Assembly (NCBI GenBank): GCA_005239845.1
Contig: SBBD01000166.1
Location: 1-11,578, forward strand
DNA length: 11,578 nucleotides
Direction: 5' to 3'
DNA from: an archaeon
GTDB lineage: Archaea; Micrarchaeota; Micrarchaeia; Norongarragalinales; SBBD01
The position numbers were made by a program, and so were the translations under genes. Each line of letters opens with the position of its first letter. The stretch's first letter is position 1. This document shows positions 8,122-11,578 of the stretch, in pieces. Under the pieces are notes generated by a model, which did not search any database, had not been told where the DNA came from, and saw nothing but the letters and a program-made list of their open reading frames with translations.

Positions 8122-8135
8122 CGACCGTACGGTCG
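8122..8135. promoter_or_regulatory. Perfect 14-bp palindrome, possible operator
   Basis: The sequence CGACCGTACGGTCG equals its own reverse complement over 14 bases. It ends 24 nt before the TATA box at 8160, a position where an archaeal activator or repressor dimer could bind. It has no loop, so a protein-binding site is more likely than an RNA hairpin. No second copy was noticed in the window. Confidence 0.4.
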
Positions 8136-8159
8136 TCCTGCCCCGCATTATGCAAGCGG

Positions 8160-8168
8160 TTTATAAAA
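8160..8168 (+). promoter_or_regulatory. TATA box TTTATAAAA
   Basis: This is a close match to the archaeal TATA consensus. A start point about 26 nt downstream falls near 8190, directly before ATG 8192. The transcript would then be leaderless or nearly so for a frame opening at 8192. Confidence 0.6.
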
Positions 8169-8270
8169 GCCCTCCGAAATAAGGAAAAAACATGGTGGAA
8201 ATGCAGGAACCTGAAAACGCTTCCCCTCGAGTCACGCCAACGGCTTTTCAAGCTGGCGGACGCTGTACGC

Positions 8271-8615
8271 ATGACTAGAGCGGGAGCGGAACGCCATCGG
8301 GCAGAAGAAAAGCTTTGGGATGGAATCGTGGACGTGCTGGCGCCCCCACGAACGGAAGACCCGCTGCAGAGGGAATTGAGAACCTTGTTGGCGGACGCGT
8401 TAGTGTCGACCGTCTTTCCCGATTGGGAGGGCTTAGTAAATAGGCATAAACAAGTGGCAAGCCAGCGCCAGGACTATGCGGGAATCCATGAAGTACCTCG
8501 AAAAGTGGCAGCGTTTTTGGAACACGCAGAGACCCGCTTAGGACAGCTGCGGGCGGCCCTCGCAGCCAACACGGGAATTGTGAGGAAGAATAGCCTCATG
8601 CACATTGTCACCTAG
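8271..8615 (+). CDS. Small hypothetical helical protein; start uncertain
   Basis: The frame is open from ATG 8112 to TAG 8613-8615, but the TATA box at 8160 argues that translation begins later. The only in-frame ATG after the TATA box is 8271, giving 114 residues. The residues just before it (KTLPLESRQRLFKLADAVR) still look like real protein. A second frame starts with ATG 8192 right after the predicted start point and encodes MVEMQEPEN, then stops at 8278. Skipping one base between about 8214 and 8235 would join the two into one protein of about 140 residues, so the 5' end may hold a frameshift or sequence error. The protein is rich in Arg, Glu, Ala and Leu and is predicted mostly helical, with no signal peptide or membrane segment. 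I do not recognise a family. Confidence 0.55.
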   Translation: MTRAGAERHRAEEKLWDGIVDVLAPPRTEDPLQRELRTLLADALVSTVFPDWEGLVNRHKQVASQRQDYAGIHEVPRKVAAFLEHAETRLGQLRAALAANTGIVRKNSLMHIVT

Positions 8616-8802
8616 TTGCCTGCACTAGAAGTTAAAATCAAGTTGGGCAAAGCCGCTGTGAATGCATTGCGGAAACCGCCCGGTGGCCTTGGCTAATCCT
8701 CTTGCAGCCTCCACGTGCTACATACGCCGCTGGAACCCTGCCTATTTCATCCTCGAAGAAATCCTTTATAAATCAGGCCCGCGTGTAGTGCTTGAAAACG
8801 AA
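8616..8802. other. Intergenic region before the membrane protein gene
   Basis: The frame of the next gene is open back to ATG 8662, but that start lies upstream of a good TATA box, so this stretch is treated as non-coding. No RNA gene or strong hairpin was seen. It carries the TATA box at 8765-8773. Confidence 0.5.
8765..8773 (+). promoter_or_regulatory. TATA box TTTATAAAT for the membrane protein gene
   Basis: A near-consensus archaeal TATA box begins 38 nt before ATG 8803. The expected start point near 8795 would leave a leader of only about 8 nt. This excludes the upstream ATG 8662 and GTG 8788 as main starts. Confidence 0.6.
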
Positions 8803-9969
8803 ATGGAACCACCTGAACCCACTCCGGAAGCCCCTGCGGCTCCTGAAGAAGAGGAGGAAGAGGAAGAGCTGGAAGAGCCTGAAGAAGGCGACACGGCGGG
8901 CATGGTGAAGTACCAGTTCGCGAAACTGTTCCGCAGCGTGTTCTCCAAGAAAAACCGGGCCGCCATCCTGAAGGCGCTTCCCAAGCTGTTGCTCGTGCTC
9001 GGAATCGTGGCGCTTGTTTACTGGTATTTCTTCGTGAAACCGCAGCCCGGCACGCTCTTCCTCCAGGCCAGCGTCTACGACGCGCAGGAAAACGTCGTAG
9101 GTGCCGCCGTCTCCCTTACCTACGCCGACGGCACGCTGGTTAGGGAAACCATTACGGATGAAGGGGGAGCGGCAAGCATTGCCGACGTGCCTTCCGAGCA
9201 GGATCTCGTGCTGAAAATCACGCCTTCCAACCCCAAGTACGAGGCGTACACGAACCGCATCCGGCTGGCTTCCAGGCAAAACAAGCGCGTGGACGCCAAG
9301 ATCGGGAAGAAGACAGGGCTTGCGTTCGCCGGCCCCGCGTTTTCCCTGCAAGTGCCTGCCGGCTGCCAGCGCACGCTAGTCGTGGAAGTGGAGAACAAGG
9401 GCACCAAGGAAGAAGTAGTCACGCTTGTTCCGGATGAAAACCTTGCCCCCTATGCTCGTCCCTTGTCTTCCCTTGAGTTCCTTTCTCCTGGAGACGTCCT
9501 GCCCGTGCCGGTCGTGCTTTCCTCCGCTCCCGAAGACTTTACGGGAAGCCTTCGCATCCAAGGCACCAGTAAAAAAGTGGAAGTGACCATCCAGCACGCG
9601 GAAAAGCCTCCGGTTCTGCAAGTGGATTTTGACAAGACGGACGCCGCAGACTTCCAGGTTTCCACGGCACAACTGCCCATGATCCGGAAGTCGCAGGTGC
9701 GCATCAAGAACGCAGGAGACCCAGTGGCGCCCTCGCTTTCCGAGCTGAACGTCTCCATCTCGGGAGACTTCGCTTCGTGGGTGGCGCTGGACCTGCAGCC
9801 GGTAGAGGAAGCCAACCGGCAAGGCGGACTTCCTCCAGGAAAACAGCTGTTCTTCGGCTACACGGTGGAAGTGCCTGCAGGAACCGGGGCAGGGCCCTAT
9901 TCGGGCAGGCTCAAAGTGACGGGCTCGTGCGACGAAGTCACGATTCCCTTGAACCTCGTGGTCAGCTAA
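8803..9969 (+). CDS. Single-pass membrane protein with extracytoplasmic Ig-like/carboxypeptidase-regulatory-like domains
   Basis: The 388-residue product starts with a Pro/Glu-rich acidic cytoplasmic segment (1-33, with eight Glu in a row at 15-22). A basic juxtamembrane stretch (about 36-61) and one membrane helix (62-78, LLLVLGIVALVYWYFFV) follow; by the positive-inside rule the N-terminus is in the cytoplasm and the rest outside. Residues 82-168 look like a carboxypeptidase-regulatory-like beta-sandwich (GAAVSLTYADGTL, then TDEGGAASIADVP). Two further beta-rich segments (about 176-266 and 271-388) resemble Ig/NEW3-like folds, for example TLVVEVENKG and GPYSGRLKVTG. Only two cysteines occur (C188, C376), both outside, so a disulfide is possible. 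The start at 8803 is chosen from the TATA box at 8765; the frame is open from 8662. It may be a surface scaffold or adhesin-like protein. No enzyme motif was seen. Confidence 0.78.
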   Translation: MEPPEPTPEAPAAPEEEEEEEELEEPEEGDTAGMVKYQFAKLFRSVFSKKNRAAILKALPKLLLVLGIVALVYWYFFVKPQPGTLFLQASVYDAQENVVGAAVSLTYADGTLVRETITDEGGAASIADVPSEQDLVLKITPSNPKYEAYTNRIRLASRQNKRVDAKIGKKTGLAFAGPAFSLQVPAGCQRTLVVEVENKGTKEEVVTLVPDENLAPYARPLSSLEFLSPGDVLPVPVVLSSAPEDFTGSLRIQGTSKKVEVTIQHAEKPPVLQVDFDKTDAADFQVSTAQLPMIRKSQVRIKNAGDPVAPSLSELNVSISGDFASWVALDLQPVEEANRQGGLPPGKQLFFGYTVEVPAGTGAGPYSGRLKVTGSCDEVTIPLNLVVS

Positions 9970-10038
9970 ATAAAAACGAACGGGAGGCGCATGAACCCAT
10001 TTTCCGGCTTGTGGAACGGCGTCTCCACCGCACACCCG

Positions 10039-10046
10039 TTTTAATA
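10039..10046 (+). promoter_or_regulatory. Candidate TATA box for rad50
   Basis: TTTTAATA begins 40 nt before the rad50 ATG at 10079, about the same spacing as at the preceding gene. The 109-nt gap (9970-10078) also holds a 17-codon frame (9991-10044) with a strong Shine-Dalgarno-like GGGAGG, whose stop codon overlaps this box. A purine-rich stretch AGGGGAAGGG (10067-10076) just before the ATG could act as ribosome binding site. Confidence 0.45.
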
Positions 10047-10078
10047 CGTTTCAGGCCAAGGGCTTTAGGGGAAGGGAA

Positions 10079-11578
10079 ATGATCCGTCGCCTGCACGTGA
10101 AGCACTGGAAGAGCCACGAGGATACGGAGCTCCACTTCAGCAAGGGCACGAACCTGTTCGTAGGAGTCATGGGCAGCGGGAAAAGCGCAGCCATGGACGC
10201 CATCAGCTTCGCGCTTTTCGGGACGTTTCCCGCCTTAAAAAGCCGGCGCGTCACGCTGGAGGAGACGCTGATGCAGCGCCCGCACGCGTACGCGCAAGCG
10301 GAAGTGGAGCTGGAGTTCGAAGTAGGAAACAAGAAGTACCGCGTGGTGCGCACCGTCTCCAAGAAAGGAAGCGAGGCGCACGTCTTCTGCGAGGACAAGT
10401 TGCAGGAAGCGCAGCCCCAGCGCTCCAACGAACTGCTGGAAGGCGTGCTGAAAATGGATTACGACTTGTTTGCGCGTGTGATTTACGCGGAACAGAACCG
10501 GATCGATGCCTTGCTGCAGGCGGTGAAGGGCGAACGGAAGAGGCAGGTGGACGAACTGCTGGGATTGAGCCGCTTCGAGTCCGCGCGTTCCGCGGCAGGC
10601 ACCTTGGCCAACCAGCTGCGCGAAAAGAAGAGGCAGGAGGAAAGCTTCCTAGAAGGCGTGGACGCACAAGCTGTGGAGCAGGAAGCACAACGGCTTGAAA
10701 CCAGGCTCCAAGCGATAGAGAAAGAGAAAAAAGCGCGGGAAGCCGGCCTGCATCAGGCGAGGGAAGAAAGCAAGCAGGCGGAGACAGCGGTTGAGGGGCT
10801 CGAGGCAACAGAACGCCGGTTCTTGCAGCTGGAAAAGCGGAAAGAAGTGGTGCGCGCCCTCCTGGAAAAAAGCGAAAAGGAGTGCGCGGAATTGGGAAAA
10901 GAACCCACGCGTGCAGAAGACCTTTCGCGCGCCGAGGAGGAAGCCAACCAAAAAAGCCGGGAGGAGGCCGAGAAAGAAAAGGAGTGGGTGAAGGCGGTCG
11001 GGGCCGCGAGCCAGGCCGAGGAAAGGCAAAGGGAACTCAGGGAAAAAGCGAAGGAAAAGCAACGGCTGCAGGAAAAAGGAAAGCGCTTGAAACACAGCCC
11101 GGACGCGCTCTCGTCCGCCCAAGCGCGGTGGGAAGAAGAACAGAAAAAATACGCCTGGGCAGAGGCTGAAATCCAGGAGCTAGAGCGTAGCACGGCATCG
11201 TTGCGGCAAGCTTCCGCCCAATGCCCCACCTGCAACACACCGCTCTCTTCCGACCAGCACCAAAAGCTCTTGCAAGAAAAGCAGCGCCGGCTCACGGAAA
11301 AAAAGCAAGAAGTCCGCCAACTCGCGCAAACCTTTTCCGCGCTTCAGAACGAGTGGGAACAACGGAGAAAAGCGGCGGAAGAGCAAAAGGCCTTGGAGCG
11401 CCAGCTGCAGGCGTACGCGGATTTGGAAGAAAAAGAAAAGGAAAACGAGAGCGAGCTACGTCAAGCCCAACGCGAATTGAAAAAGACTCAGCAATCATTC
11501 GAACAAGCAAAAAAGGCGAGACAGGAAAGCGAACATCGTTTGGAGCAAGCCAGGCGCCAAGGCGAACGGCTCCAGCGC
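10079..11578 (+). CDS. rad50: DNA double-strand break repair ATPase Rad50, N-terminal part (cut by window end)
   Basis: The frame opens at ATG 10079 and stays open for exactly 500 codons to the window edge. It starts with the SMC/Rad50 N-terminal ATPase lobe: Walker A GVMGSGKS (29-36), followed by DAISFALFGTFPA, and the Q-loop VIYAEQNRID (134-143, Q139). From about residue 165 a long Arg/Lys/Glu/Gln-rich coiled coil runs to the zinc hook CPTC (C382, C385), after which the returning coil begins. The hook dimerises two Rad50 molecules through one zinc ion. With Mre11 the protein forms the complex that tethers and processes DNA ends. The signature motif, Walker B and C-terminal lobe lie beyond the window, roughly another 380 residues if the coil is symmetrical. 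The Walker A has Met where Rad50 usually has Asn (GxNGxGKS). Mre11 is not upstream; a membrane protein gene is. Confidence 0.92.
   Translation, partial: MIRRLHVKHWKSHEDTELHFSKGTNLFVGVMGSGKSAAMDAISFALFGTFPALKSRRVTLEETLMQRPHAYAQAEVELEFEVGNKKYRVVRTVSKKGSEAHVFCEDKLQEAQPQRSNELLEGVLKMDYDLFARVIYAEQNRIDALLQAVKGERKRQVDELLGLSRFESARSAAGTLANQLREKKRQEESFLEGVDAQAVEQEAQRLETRLQAIEKEKKAREAGLHQAREESKQAETAVEGLEATERRFLQLEKRKEVVRALLEKSEKECAELGKEPTRAEDLSRAEEEANQKSREEAEKEKEWVKAVGAASQAEERQRELREKAKEKQRLQEKGKRLKHSPDALSSAQARWEEEQKKYAWAEAEIQELERSTASLRQASAQCPTCNTPLSSDQHQKLLQEKQRRLTEKKQEVRQLAQTFSALQNEWEQRRKAAEEQKALERQLQAYADLEEKEKENESELRQAQRELKKTQQSFEQAKKARQESEHRLEQARRQGERLQR

Larger units (their letters stand above)
8000..8191. 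other. Divergent intergenic region between the two gene blocks
   Basis: This space separates the minus-strand ATPase from the plus-strand genes. It holds the ATPase ribosome binding site, a perfect 14-bp palindrome (8122-8135) and a strong TATA box (8160-8168). An open frame from ATG 8112 crosses it, but that ATG lies upstream of the TATA box, so its first part is unlikely to be translated from this promoter. Confidence 0.5.

Noticed and set aside
8662..8802. A 47-codon N-terminal extension of the membrane protein from ATG 8662
   Set aside because: The TATA box at 8765-8773 lies inside it, and the residues do not look like protein that would precede the acidic Pro/Glu-rich start at 8803.
10251..11510. 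Several minus-strand open frames opposite rad50, rich in Pro, Ser, Phe and Leu
   Set aside because: They are shadows of the Lys/Glu/Arg-rich coiled coil, whose complement yields Phe, Leu, Ser and Pro runs. Rad50 is clearly the real gene.
1..11578. tRNA, rRNA, CRISPR array, insertion sequence or att site
   Set aside because: No cloverleaf-like sequence, regularly spaced direct repeats, transposase motif or flanking terminal repeats were seen on either strand by eye.

Overview
The window looks archaeal. It encodes a Rad50-type ATPase with a CPTC zinc hook, an archaeal KlbA/FlaI/VirB11-like secretion ATPase, and several TTTATAAA-type TATA boxes lying 32-58 nt upstream of start codons, which is the layout of archaeal promoters. 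No bacterial -35/-10 pair was recognised. By eye the DNA is moderately GC-rich and closely packed. The small membrane-anchored and glycan genes would fit a DPANN-type or other uncultivated archaeon, but nothing in the sequence fixes the lineage.

There are two transcriptional blocks pointing away from each other, with the divide near 8000-8190. The minus-strand block reads from 7999 down to 174. In order it holds: a secretion/pilus-type ATPase interrupted by a 510-residue intein with a LAGLIDADG homing endonuclease; a polytopic GT-C (PMT/ArnT-like) glycosyltransferase; a zinc-finger-bearing SAM-dependent methyltransferase; and an FAD-dependent oxidoreductase of the HemY/UDP-galactopyranose-mutase-like type. 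The last three suggest work on a lipid-linked or surface glycan. The ATPase would energise assembly of a pilus or export machine, so a shared role in building or decorating a surface structure is plausible but inferred.

The plus-strand block reads from about 8190 to the right edge. It holds a small helical protein of unknown function whose true start is unclear and may involve a frameshift; a single-pass membrane protein with an acidic cytoplasmic N-terminus and extracytoplasmic beta-sandwich domains; and the first 500 codons of rad50, which run off the window. Mre11 is not seen upstream of rad50.

The most notable element is the intein. It sits inside the catalytic Asp box of the ATPase, between ED and TQEL. 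It starts with Ser, ends with His-Asn before a +1 Thr, and keeps both endonuclease aspartates. No tRNA, rRNA, CRISPR array or insertion sequence was found.
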